A stretch of 64,000 nucleotides of DNA, taken from contig NC_085137.1 of assembly GCF_035046485.1 (NCBI RefSeq), positions 252,920,733 to 252,984,732 on the forward strand. Reading direction: 5' to 3'. The position numbers and the translations under genes are program-made. This document shows positions 1 through 12,245 of the stretch, piece by piece. This stretch comes from Aedes albopictus. Lineage: Eukaryota > Arthropoda > Insecta > Diptera > Culicidae. Under the pieces are notes generated by a model. That model was given only the letters and a program-made list of their open reading frames with translations, was not told the origin of the DNA and did not search any database. Position 1 is the stretch's first letter, and every line of letters starts with the position of its first letter.

Positions 1-617
1 AAGTATACATATCGAAGTGTTGTGTAAAAATTTCATTCAATTTGATCCAGCCGTTACAAACTTATATTTGCTTAAGTGGCACTCGGTCAGTTTTTGTCAT
101 ATTCAAAGTGCTACAACTTTGAAAGTATTCATACAAAATAGCTCAACATTTTAATAAGAACATATTTTCATAATAGTATTATACTGTAAAATTTTGATAA
201 AAATCGGAGCAGTATTGGTAGTTCTATAATCAAAATTGTGCTTTACTGACCTTAAATTTCCGAAAATTTACTATGGAGCGCCTTTGTGCAAAATTTTAAA
301 AAGGTAGGTCGATGGTTTTATCTATATATCAACCAATACTTAATCGATTTTGATGAAAATTTTATGGTATAAGCTACATATAATGTAGCATTACTGGTCC
401 AAAAATCAGCTGTTTTGGTGTACGTAGTCTAAAGTTATGAAAAAAATTGTGTGACCAAATTTTGACCGTATCACCCTTTAATAGACAGTTGACATCGTCT
501 GCCGAGTTGCCGAAGCTACTGCTTGTTGTGTTAAAGTCGACAGTCTCAAATCCAGTAGCGAAAAAAGGTGAGTCTGAATATGTTTCAATATGTGTAATTC
601 ATACAGTTATTTAGAGC
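1..617. other. AT-rich intergenic/repeat DNA, no gene seen
   Basis: No coding frame or RNA gene is supported here. The sequence is AT-rich with many short A/T runs and resembles the interior of the palindromic elements elsewhere in the window. It may be part of a repeat that starts outside the window. Confidence 0.5.
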
Positions 618-619
618 TA

Positions 620-1216
620 CAGGGTGCGACAGGAAAAAATGCGAAAAGTTCAAGGCACTATTACACGCTAAATATGGGATATATATGACTATTTTTCTTG
701 ACAGTGTATCATTCAATGTCTATATTCTAGTACTGAAAAATAAAAATGAACATATTTGATGTTTAACATGTGATAATGTAGGCCTAATAAGCGGATATCA
801 ATAAACTGCGCGCCCAATGGTCATTAAACAAAATGACTATAACAGTAACAAAATTAGCTCAAATTCGATGAACAACCAGGCCACACTGATCCAAAGCCAT
901 GTAGTTTCACATACCAAATGGAATAAGTACATATATTTGATGATATTGTAGAGAAAATCAAAAATTTTGTTTTATCAGATGCGAAATTTAGCGACCTGTG
1001 TGATTTTTTGCGGTTTGAAAATTCTGGTTGTCTTCATCTTCAGGCGCCGCACTGTAAAGGTTAGTGACCAAAATGGTAAATTTTTTAATTAACTTTTCAG
1101 AAAACTAGCCTGTTATAGATCATGGAACGTTGAAACATAGATTGGTTAATGTCAAATGGACGAAAATGAGGTTTGAAGTTGAAAAACACTTTCGCATTTT
1201 TTCCTGCCGCATACTG
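620..1216. mobile_element. Hairpin MITE with TA target duplication
   Basis: The ends are inverted repeats: the left reads GACAGGAAAAAATGCG and the right reads CGCATTTTTTCCTG. The element is flanked by TA on both sides (618-619 and 1217-1218). It is about 597 bp and carries no transposase. The TA duplication fits Tc1/mariner-mobilised MITEs; the superfamily is an inference. Confidence 0.75.
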
Positions 1217-1218
1217 TA

Positions 1219-2620
<1,402 letters not shown>

Positions 2621-2624
2621 TTGA

Positions 2625-4965
2625 CAGGGTGTCTACTCATAACTCAAAATAAAATTCCCTGAGTTTTCCAGGTTTTTCCAGATGAAATTTTGAAAGTTTT
2701 GAATTATAAACTTAAATAAATTATAAAACAACTCATATTTTCTAAACATTATAAAGGGTGACTTAGGGTATCATCGGCAGGTTTGTTCTCTTTGTCATGA
2801 GGGATTTATGCCGGCCAAATTGCCTGAAACTTGATCATATTCAGCTTGGTTGGAAAGGATTTGATGCCAAACAGGTTTCAAAAAAAAACCCATGACGAAG
2901 AGAACAGAACTGCCGAAAGTACGTAGGTTCCCCTACTCTTCAAAAATTCTTTCAAGGTTTCTGAGCATAATTTCTGAAATTTCTTCCAAAGTTTCTTCCT
3001 GGCTCTCCGCAGGATTCTTTCACACGAGATATCTGTTTGAGTAGGTACGTCTCGATATTTCTTGCAAAGGTTTTCTGATATACTTCTAGAGATTCTCGCT
3101 GGATTCCTCCTGAAGATCCATCCAAAACTATTCAAAGATTCTTCAAGAATGTCATTGCATTGGTTGAACCTCGTAGCCATGCGGTTAGATTCCGGGTGGA
3201 TGAGGGTTCGATTCCCGCTCCGAGCGATGAAATTTTTCACGAGAATAGCTTCTTGTCCGTAGCCACTCCGTGTTAAGTTTCGTTCAATCGGTACAGCCGC
3301 CGGCTGAAGCCAGTATCCATGTCTGTTTTAGTAGATTTCCTGGACAGCTACCCATAAACTATTGGACTTTTCCGATAGTTTTCCAATATTCCACTTGTTT
3401 TCCTCGCGGAACTTCGTCCGCAGCTGCTTTCAGGATTCCATGAGGTTTTCAGAATTCCTCCTTGGATGTCCTTAATATTTCTTCTCGGGATTACTATTAC
3501 CTAGAACTTTTTTCGAGATGTTTCACTTTTTCTCAGGTTTTTCCTGAAGTTCCTGTTGAGATTTTTTTCAAAAACACTATGCTGAGTTTTTCGCAAGATT
3601 TAATTTAAATTCCCTCACATATTTTGGTATTTCCAGGATGCTTTTCAATACTGGCTGTGCAAGCACTAGAATAAAATAGAGTAGAATAGATTTAATTTGA
3701 ATTCCCTCACATATTTGTCCATGAATTTCCTATAAGGTATTTCGTAAGTTATCTCAGGAGACATTCTGAGGAAAATCCGTAGAAGAATTCCTGCAATTAC
3801 TTCGGGAGAAATCTCTAAAGGAGTATCCAGAATCTCGGGACAATTTCTGGTAAAGATTCCGGGAAGAATTTTGAGAATAATGCACAGAATATCTGTAAAA
3901 ACTCTCAGGTGGATTACTGCAAGAAATCTGGTACAACTACAAGAAACAGCCTGGTTCTGAAAGAATGCAAGAGAAGAATTCAATTAGAAATATCAGCAAT
4001 AACTCCTGTGGAAATTCCAGAAGGCACTCTGGAAAAAAAAATCTTAGGGGAAAATCCAGGGTAAATTAAGAACAACTCTGAGAGACATCTCATGACTAAC
4101 ATCGGAAGAAATCTTCTGAGAGAAGTTCCAGCAGATACTCCGATAAAAATCTCAGGTAACATTTCAAAATAAACCTCGCGAAAACTTTTAACAAATTCCT
4201 GTAGGAGACTAGGAAGAACATCTCGAAGAAAGTCCAAATCAATGGTTTGAAGATATCACAGGAAAAAAATAGAAGAAATCACTTGAGGAACTCTTGCAGT
4301 AAATTCGTGAAAACTCCTTCAGAAACCCTTGGAGGAACTTTAGTAGAAACCCCAGGAATAACTGCTTTAGCAACTCTGAAAGACATTCTGTGAAGATCTT
4401 CTGGGGAAGTCCCAAGAAGAGCACCGGAAGGAATCGGGTAAAAATTCCGTGAGGAGTGCCGAAAGAAATTCCACGATTTACTCTGACAGATATTCTTAAG
4501 GAGTATTCGGAATAAATTCTGGTGGAAATCCTACGAAGATTTCTTTGAGCAAAACAGAAATAGCATCCCCGTGAAAAACTCCAGGAGAATTCGGTTGGAA
4601 TTCAGGAATCCTGGAAGGAATCCGGAAGTATATCTTTCCGGAAAAAATCAAAAAGGAATACCAAGAAAAATAGCGTCAAAAATGCGGAAGGAATTTTATA
4701 AGAAATCCTGGGAGACATTCCTGGAGGTATTTTTAAAGAAGTTTTTAGAAAGAAATTCTGACGGAATTGCTGGGAAAAATCCTTGTAGCGAAATTTCTAT
4801 ATGGATTTTTACTACCAGGTTCATACGACCCAATGTTTTTTTTATCGGAGTTAAATTTCCCTGAGTACTCCAGAAATTCCCTGAGTATTCCAGGTTTTTC
4901 CATGTTAAATAAAATTCCCTGAGGATTCCCGGTTTTCCAGGTTTTTCCAGGTAGTAGACACTCTG
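2625..4965. mobile_element. Inverted-repeat element with degenerate GGAATTCC-type arms
   Basis: The left end starts CAGGGTGTCTAC and the right end is its near complement, ending GTAGACACTCTG. Both flanks show a possible 5-bp duplication CTTGA (2620-2624 and 4966-4970). Next to each end are runs of CCTGG/AAATTCCCTGAG units. The interior is a degenerate 15-bp-type repeat of ATTCC/GGAAT units, with orientation reversing between the left and right halves. Several open frames of about 60-120 codons inside are by-products of this periodicity. No transposase is seen. It shares its internal motif with 35985-37515 and 55590-58020. Confidence 0.7.
3150..3330 (+). mobile_element. tRNA-derived SINE-like head
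   Basis: The segment contains an A-box-like GTAGCCATGCGGTTAG and a B-box-like GGTTCGATTCCC about 45 bp later, the internal RNA polymerase III promoter layout of tRNA-derived SINEs. It lies inside the larger inverted-repeat element. No complete tRNA cloverleaf was recognised, so I do not call it a tRNA gene. Confidence 0.5.
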
Positions 4966-6455
4966 CTTGAACCACTAACTGTCCCCCATCAACCAGAGCC
5001 TCCCAGGAATGGTTGAAATAAACGCATACACTATTTGCATCTTGTTTCATTTTTAATCTTTAGTTGCCTTCTGTTGTTATGAAGTGTTTGCTTTCATCAC
5101 TGATTGGCTAACTGATGTTTTTGTTTTATAATAGTTTTATCAAAATATTTCATACGTAATCCAAACAATCACACTTTTTTTTGTAGTTTGTTTTCTGTGA
5201 GCACAATTACAGCTGGATATTAACACAAGATGTTTTCTGAATCGCTTATAATGCACTTAAAATACATCGTTGGAAATATTGATCTCCAAAGATGTTTTCT
5301 GTGTTGCTTGGGAGCAACTTAGTGGTACTATCCACTGATCAACGTTGTTCTTTTTAAGCTTAACATTATTCTAAAGAATGCTGCATTCATTGTCCAGTTA
5401 AACTTCATTAGTGCAGCTGAATAAGGTGACTAAGCAAGTGTCAACACTCAATACACTTTATTAAAGCTACTTCTAAGTGGAATAACGGCATCATACGCGT
5501 TGACAATAACTTATTTTCATCATTAAAACTCTATTCAGAAAATGATGGAGAATTCAAACAACTTCTTTTAAACTTCTGTTCGATTAGTTGTTTAATTGAA
5601 AGAAATATGGTGAACAAAAATGTCATTTTCACTGTATGCAATATTTATTTAAAACTTTGTTAAACATCTACTTTTGCCTACTGCCTGCGCTTTTGTAAAG
5701 CGCTTGTTAAACAGATATGCTTATTAATGATTTCGAATTGTTTCTTGGGAGCTCCATAGAGCCACCCTTTCCAGAGGGGGAAGGGTATCAGACCATGCTA
5801 AGAACCATCCCCGTCCCAACCCAAGTAACAATTTTGATTTTATTGAAGTTTTTAGCGATTCGAAAACCCTAACCATAAAACCATTGATGTCGACTTAAAA
5901 GTCCTCTCGAGCTCTTATATGCCGCCTATGGCCCACGTTCTGGCTAGTTGGGCCAATCTTATAATGATCTACTGGACTTCATATGCAAACCGGCTTAGTA
6001 TTTCGGGTTGTATCATAGTTTTATATCGTATCCCCGGTACAACCTTCTAAATAAAACCATCTTCTGACTTGTCAAATATTTGTTTTGTTTATTTTTCACT
6101 ATCAATGTTCGATCGTCAGAATAAATTATGCTTGGTTGTTTATCCAGCCATCAATTGGAAAGATGCCGATCTGGAATTCAGATTTGCTCTCCTACACCTC
6201 GTCCTTTTTTTTGCGTCCATGCTTGGCTAAGCGACAAAAAATTCTACCGCTAAGACAATGAGCAAACTCAACAGTTTTATATTTTTTAAAACATCTTCGT
6301 GATTGTGAGAAGTGTAAAAAAATATAAAAATGTGTATTTTGATCATTATTTTGTCGGCAGAAATTTTTTAAGTTTTTTTTTATATTTCCTCCATGTCTCA
6401 TTTTTCGTATGGAACCTCAACATTTTTTATTAGTCATATTTACCTGACCCTCTCT
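4966..6455. other. Non-coding stretch, no gene seen
   Basis: AT-rich sequence without a supportable exon. The direct motif GATGTTTTCTG occurs near 5230 and 5291, the second followed by GCTTGGG, and CCCAAGTAAC starts near 5820. These look like ends of small dispersed MITEs, but no element boundaries could be fixed. Confidence 0.45.
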
Positions 6456-6732
6456 CTTCTTCTTCTTCTTCTTCTTCTTCTTTATGGCTCTACGTCCCCA
6501 CTGGGACTTGACCTGTCTCGCTTTAACTTAATGTTCTTTGAGCACTTCCACAGTTATTAATTGAAGGGCTTTTCTTTGCCTGCCATTGCATGAATTTGTA
6601 TATTGTGAGCCAAGTACAATGATACACTATGCCCAGGGAGTCGAGAAAATGTTTTCGACTGGAACGGGAATCGAACCCGCCGTCTCCGGGTTGGTGATCC
6701 ATAGCCATACCCACTAGGCTAACTGGAGACCC
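6456..6732 (-). mobile_element. Feilai-type tRNA-derived SINE
   Basis: On the minus strand it begins GGGTCTCCAGTTAGCC, has a B box GGGTTCGATTCCC, the body motif TTCATGCAATGGCAGGC, the 3' body ACGTAGAGCCATAAAG and an (AGA)n tail (plus-strand TTC run at 6456-6480). This matches what I recall of the Aedes Feilai SINE and is the best single clue to the organism. It appears nearly full length. Confidence 0.85.
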
Positions 6733-7004
6733 TATTGAAAAAGTGGTTTTATTTATGAACTATCCCGTGGATTATGTTCAGGTAGAATGAAATATTGCAA
6801 CTGTGTAAAATGTGGACGATTTCGTTATAAATTAGCATTCTATTTTAATAAGTGAAAATTCTCAGTTAATTTATTGCTCTTTACCAGCTATACCAGTCGT
6901 TTGAAACATGCAGCCGAAAAAAAAAACAAAATTCGAAGGCACAGCCCCAGTGTTTAATTGACATTGACAAAATTGAATCTTTGAAAAAAAAAAAAACTTT
7001 GATA

Positions 7005-7075
7005 CTGGTGAGATTCGATCCCACGGTTCTATATGGCTAGTCCGGCGCTATAACCAATCAGGCCACAGAATGGGC
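7005..7075 (-). mobile_element. tRNA-like SINE head beside the assembly gap
   Basis: The minus strand reads TGGCCTGATTGGTTATAG (A-box-like), then GGATCGAATCTCACC (B-box-like) about 35 bp later. This resembles a tRNA-derived SINE head rather than a functional tRNA, because there is no convincing acceptor stem. The rest is lost in the gap. Confidence 0.4.
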
Positions 7076-7575
7076 NNNNNNNNNNNNNNNNNNNNNNNNN
7101 NNNNNNNNNNNNNNNNNNNNNNNNNNNNNNNNNNNNNNNNNNNNNNNNNNNNNNNNNNNNNNNNNNNNNNNNNNNNNNNNNNNNNNNNNNNNNNNNNNNN
7201 NNNNNNNNNNNNNNNNNNNNNNNNNNNNNNNNNNNNNNNNNNNNNNNNNNNNNNNNNNNNNNNNNNNNNNNNNNNNNNNNNNNNNNNNNNNNNNNNNNNN
7301 NNNNNNNNNNNNNNNNNNNNNNNNNNNNNNNNNNNNNNNNNNNNNNNNNNNNNNNNNNNNNNNNNNNNNNNNNNNNNNNNNNNNNNNNNNNNNNNNNNNN
7401 NNNNNNNNNNNNNNNNNNNNNNNNNNNNNNNNNNNNNNNNNNNNNNNNNNNNNNNNNNNNNNNNNNNNNNNNNNNNNNNNNNNNNNNNNNNNNNNNNNNN
7501 NNNNNNNNNNNNNNNNNNNNNNNNNNNNNNNNNNNNNNNNNNNNNNNNNNNNNNNNNNNNNNNNNNNNNNNNNNN
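7076..7575. other. Assembly gap (500 N)
   Basis: Exactly 500 N characters. The round number suggests a scaffold gap of unknown true size. Frames called across it are meaningless. Confidence 1.
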
Positions 7576-8178
7576 ACTTTGGCGAGTATGGTAAGTAATC
7601 GATGGATAAGCGCTAAGCGCTTCTTAATCCGCATGGACGCTAACTTTTTTTTATCATAGCAGTTCTCTAATGTCGTGCTTTGTCGCCTGTTTGTTTTTAT
7701 TTAGCGGAGTTTATTATTGTTGTTTAAAGATCAGATTCGCATTTTGTTTAGCAAACACTACGCAAGCGCATTATCGATGTTTCAAGTTTTGCAAACGATG
7801 ATTGATTTGGTATGCGTGGGTTTCACACAAGGGAGAGTGAGGTGAAATGCACTTGCTAATAAAAAAGAAGTGTATCAACATTATTCTACTATATGTAGTA
7901 GATAGGAGAAAATAAGTGGGCATTCTTAGAACTTTGTGAAATATAAGTGATTATTCAAAATTCTATAGAGCTAAAATTAGACGACATGCTAAAGGTCATG
8001 ATTTAAATCTCTGCTCCAGCCTTCTCCTCCTGTTTTATATTTTTTGTCTTTCTCATACACCAAAATGTACTGAAAGGTTATATGTTCACATAGAAAAACG
8101 AATTTTTGATAGAAGGCTCGGAAGGTCAAGTCACATATACCAATCAACTTAGTTCGTCGAATTGAGATGATGCCTGTA
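7576..8178. other. Non-coding stretch, no gene seen
   Basis: No exon is supported. The last 60 bases (CATATACCAATCAACT) match the family also seen at 51740-51780, so this is the flank of an older dispersed repeat into which the next MITE inserted. Confidence 0.5.
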
Positions 8179-9102
8179 CAGGGGATGGCCAAAATGTTTG
8201 GGATAGGCAACTTTTTTTTCTCTCACAAAAAAGTTCAACAAGCTATAACTTTTCATAGAGCGCATCAAAAAATCTCAAATTTTGAGTGTTTGTCAACCTA
8301 TTATGTGTGCATCATTGGTACAAATTTTGGCTCGATTGATTAATATTTCGCAAAGTTAGAACCGTTCGCGTAAAACACTATTTTTCAGACAACTCATTTT
8401 TGAGGTGTCATATCTCGGAAACCAGTGAACCGAATTGAATGAAATTTTGAACGTACACTAACAATATGCAAATGCTTCACAAACTATTAAAACATAGGTA
8501 CTTTTAAAACGTTGAAAAAAGTTATCATAGATTGACACTTTTTGGATTTTTCTCGAAAATATGTATTTTTTTTTACATCGATGTCAATAAATTTTAGTGT
8601 TGATATCCAATGGTTTTCCACTTCTGTTCTGAAGTTATCTTCAATCAGATATATTAGAGCCTATTTAGATTAAAGGAAGAACGCATTTAGTTAATTTTGC
8701 GTGGTATTGTAAATTTGACTTATTTTCCTCTATATGGGTAAAAATTTCAATCCGGTATAACTTATTTCGCCGTGAGAAATTATTACATTTTATAACGTCG
8801 TATTAAGTATCAATATATTGTTGATAAACGTTAAAAAAATCATTCAATTCGGTTCACTGGTTTCCGAGATATGACAGTTCAAAAATTAGTTGTTTTAATA
8901 ATAGTGTTTTACCCAATCGGTTCTAACTTCGCGAAAAATCAATCAGTCAAGCCCAAATTTGTACCAATGTTGCACACATATTAGGTTGACGAACAGTCAA
9001 AATTTGAGATTTTTTGATGTACTCTATGAAAAGTTACAGCATGTTGAATTTTTTTGTAAGATAAAAAAAGTTGCCTATCCCAAACATTTTGGCCATCCCC
9101 TG
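8179..9102. mobile_element. 924-bp palindromic MITE, TA target duplication
   Basis: The left end is CAGGGGATGGCCAAAATG and the right end CATTTTGGCCATCCCCTG, flanked by TA at 8177-8178 and 9103-9104. The arms remain complementary for about 200 bp or more, including CTCGGAAACCAGTGAACCG and its complement near 8840. No transposase frame is present. It interrupts an older repeat whose two halves flank it. Confidence 0.88.
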
Positions 9103-9104
9103 TA

Positions 9105-10330
9105 TGTGTGTATGTATGTATGTCTGTGCGCAAAAAAAGTTCACTCACTTTTAAGGCACTTTTATATCTTCTGTTTCCTTCCCTATAAGTTCTTTTCAGG
9201 ACGGAGCGCAAAGAAGTGAAATCTCAATGCAAATGGCTCAACTTTGGCTTTCCAGAACTCTTAGATTTCCAAACCAAACAACAAATGCTGTTCCTCATTC
9301 GGAGTAACTACGCTTTATCTTTCGATTTCTCTTGAACACTGACCAGCAATCTGGCATTTCAAAGCGCCATTCTTTAAGATCATAAACACGTTACACATTG
9401 AAAATGCCTGTTAATCCCAAGTAGCTATCCTATTGATTCTGACGATAGCAACTATGGGTAGTCAACCAAGCTCAAGCTCCAATAGTCGTGAGAGCTTAGA
9501 TTAGATAAAAGTGTTTAGTGCATTCCTAATACTGGAAGGTTGGGTTCTTTCATAACAACCTCCCCAACGTTCTATTGCCGTGGTGTATTGTATAATACTA
9601 TGAATACTGAAATATCACTTATCGGTCGTTCGTCAAAAGCAAGCTGATGTTGACAACCAATGAAAACAATTTTCTTGCCCAGCACTGAAAAAGAGAAATT
9701 TGTTTACTCAATTTCTTTACACTGCGCATTGGTTACCAGGGGAGTCAAGTACTTTGCACACAATGTTGTTCAGTAGGTACCTACTAGGTACGATATTTAC
9801 ATCGACGGTTTATCTCTTTGTGAAATAACATCACATATTGTCTGATGAATGATTCATCCATTTGAAGTTAAGTTGCGATAAAATCTGGACGCGATTTTTC
9901 GGGGTTCAGCTGTTTTCAATTTCGCCAAAAATACAAATAACGTAAAGCAAAGAACGCTGGTGTAGAGGAAAAGGGTGTCGATTGCGTTACAATCTAGCTG
10001 TATGCAAGTCGAAGGCTCTACCAGCATTAGGGATAGGTCGCTTGTCATTCTGATCCTGAATTTTACTCTGCAGTTTTGTATCAAATGCCGAATGCAGAAA
10101 TGATTCTCACTTTATTTTACTAACAGAGGAACAAAATATAGTTACTGCTTAGTATGACACAATCTTTTAATTCAAAAGATAATACTGTGTATTAAAGTAC
10201 ACATTTTTTTCTCAAATTCTTTTTGAGATGGAAGTTACCGCCGCACAACATGTCCACATTTTACTGTAGACTAGTTTCACTATATTCAAACATTGAATGT
10301 TATCAGTCGGCGGAGCATGGAGAACGCTCT
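9105..10330. other. Non-coding repeat-derived stretch
   Basis: Immediately right of the MITE there are TATG repeats of the interrupted older repeat. The segment around 9335-9420 resembles 21645-21735 (shared GCGCCATT and ACATTGAA), so it is dispersed repeat DNA. No gene is supported. Confidence 0.45.
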
Positions 10331-10331
10331 A

Positions 10332-10939
10332 CTAGCAAGTCTTATCGCGATTGAAACATTTATCTGAAAGTAGCAGAAGTAATCTGGAGTGCGATTGAAC
10401 GAATGACTTCTGCATTGTCATTTTGCATAATAGATACGCAGCTATGAAATCCGTTTTTATGTTTATATATGTTGAGGTCTGTTGAGGATGCTTTGTCAAA
10501 TTTTCATAGAGATCCAAGCAGTATAGAGACAAAGCTATAGCGTTTCTGCTTTGCTTGAAACTTTTAATCATGCTTTTAAAAACGTCGATATGATGACTAA
10601 AATTGCGGAAACAGTTCTCAACCGATTTACGTGTCGTGTCCTTGCACGACTAATATTAACAATAAGTTCATGTAAAATCTCATATTCAAACACGATGCGC
10701 CAAACGTAGACATCACCGATCGTGCCCAGTTTCTGGACCTCAAATAAAACGTGAAAAACTTTAATCTGATCGAATGAACTCTTTTTATTGTTGTCAGAGA
10801 CTTGAGTGATATGATGATATGTATGGTATGGTTGATAAAAACCCCCAAAATAGGACATTCTTTCGCCAAATGTACAAGAGCTATTGATGTGCTGCAACGA
10901 TATTGGATCTTTGTACAATACGCTTGTAATGCTGGACAA
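10332..10939 (-). CDS. Two adjacent hypothetical open frames, doubtful
   Basis: Two minus-strand frames of 123 codons (10568-10939) and 79 codons (10332-10571) overlap by only four bases. Their composition is less skewed than the surrounding repeats. I recognise no domain, signal peptide or clear membrane segment. They could be remnants of one decayed exon, or chance. I would not treat them as a gene without transcript or homology support. Confidence 0.12.
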
Positions 10940-10989
10940 AACGGATTACGATTCTTCGCATTTTTCGCTCAATGATCGTTCCGGCGAGG

Positions 10990-11850
10990 GGAAGCTCTAA
11001 CGAGACAATCCGAGCATCTCAATTTTATAGCATAAATGTCGTTTTCTGCTTAGATATTTGTTTAGCTAACATTTTAAAACAGAAGTTCATACAAAAATTC
11101 AAAAAATGGTCAAACAAATGAAATATATTAAAATAGTGTCTTAGTTTTGAACCAACATCTTAGTTTTGAAAAGAACATCTAAGTCATAAAGTAAGTAGTT
11201 CATGCTATTAATTTGAGTACTTTGGGTGCAGCCTCCTGTCACGCGGCCATGTTTTTGAGGTCAGCATCAAAATCCTGGAACGATTATTGATTGTGGCTGA
11301 ATCATATCAATAACAATTATAAATTTTATGGAAACTTTATTCCCGTGACGAAGACGAGCTGATACTATTACGACTTCATTTTTAAATAAATAATTGCGAA
11401 ATTAAAAATCATGTTTTGCTTAAACTAACGATTTTAAAAGCTAAAAAAAAATGATTGTGAAAAAAAAGTTTCGCCGCTTTTGATTTTTACTCTTGGAATT
11501 ATGTTTGTTTACAAACATTGCGCTGTCATGGGGAACCAAGCCGCCGAGCCGCCGCTATTGTGTTCAACGAGGCGGCTGGAAGTGGGAACCAGAGATGTTG
11601 GCTTGTTATTTTCCTGTGGGGCAGTATTGCGGTGACAGGAGGCTGTTTGGGTGCCATTTCTTAAAATGTGGTGTCCAATGTACATATATAGAATATGTAC
11701 ACTACACTACCCGCCATAAATATGGAATCGCATATTGCAAAACTCATACTGAATATTGCAGCACCTGAAAAGTTTTGTATCACCCTAAAATGTGATTATT
11801 TCATGACTTTGCGGTACAAATCAATGATGACCTCTCTTATTCTATTTAAT
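10990..11850. other. Non-coding stretch, no gene seen
   Basis: A short CG-richer segment near 11500-11660 stands out from AT-rich flanks. It gives a 91-codon frame without recognisable features. Nothing else is visible. Confidence 0.4.
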
Positions 11851-11854
11851 AATG

Positions 11855-12245
11855 CAACTCGTAGCCTGAACATAATAGGACGCAATCAGTGAAGTACTAG
11901 ATTTGTAGTAATGAGCTCAATTTTTATATAATGAGAAGGCAAATTCATCGTTTCTGTAATAAAATGGTGCAAAAAACGTGGGCATTATGATTCCTTGCCT
12001 AAGTTTATGCTGTTTGAGCAAAAATTTGGAAAACTTTGTTGTTTAAGTTGCAAGAAACAAATAATACAAAAATACAGTTACTTTTGCTCAAACATCATCA
12101 AATTAGTCAAGAAATCATAATACCCACACTGTTTGCACCATTTTTTATAAGAAATGGAAAATTGATCATCTCACCTTACAAAAATCCGGCTCACTACTTT
12201 CAATCTAGTACTTCACCGATTGCGTCTTATTGGTTGTAGGTTACA
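11855..12245. mobile_element. Palindromic MITE-like element
   Basis: The two arms are inverted copies. The left GTGAAGTACTAGATT (from about 11890) pairs with the right AATCTAGTACTTCAC (about 12203), and AAAATGGTGCAAA (near 11961) with TTTGCACCATTTT (near 12133). It has no coding capacity. The exact ends are uncertain. Confidence 0.65.

Noticed and set aside
3150..3260. Functional tRNA gene
   Set aside because: A and B boxes are present, but there is no convincing acceptor and anticodon stem; fits a SINE head.
7029..7634. Frames across the gap
   Set aside because: Composed almost entirely of N.
10627..10939. Chemoreceptor or viral-derived fragment
   Set aside because: I tried to match the overlapping frames to receptor and viral protein motifs and found none.
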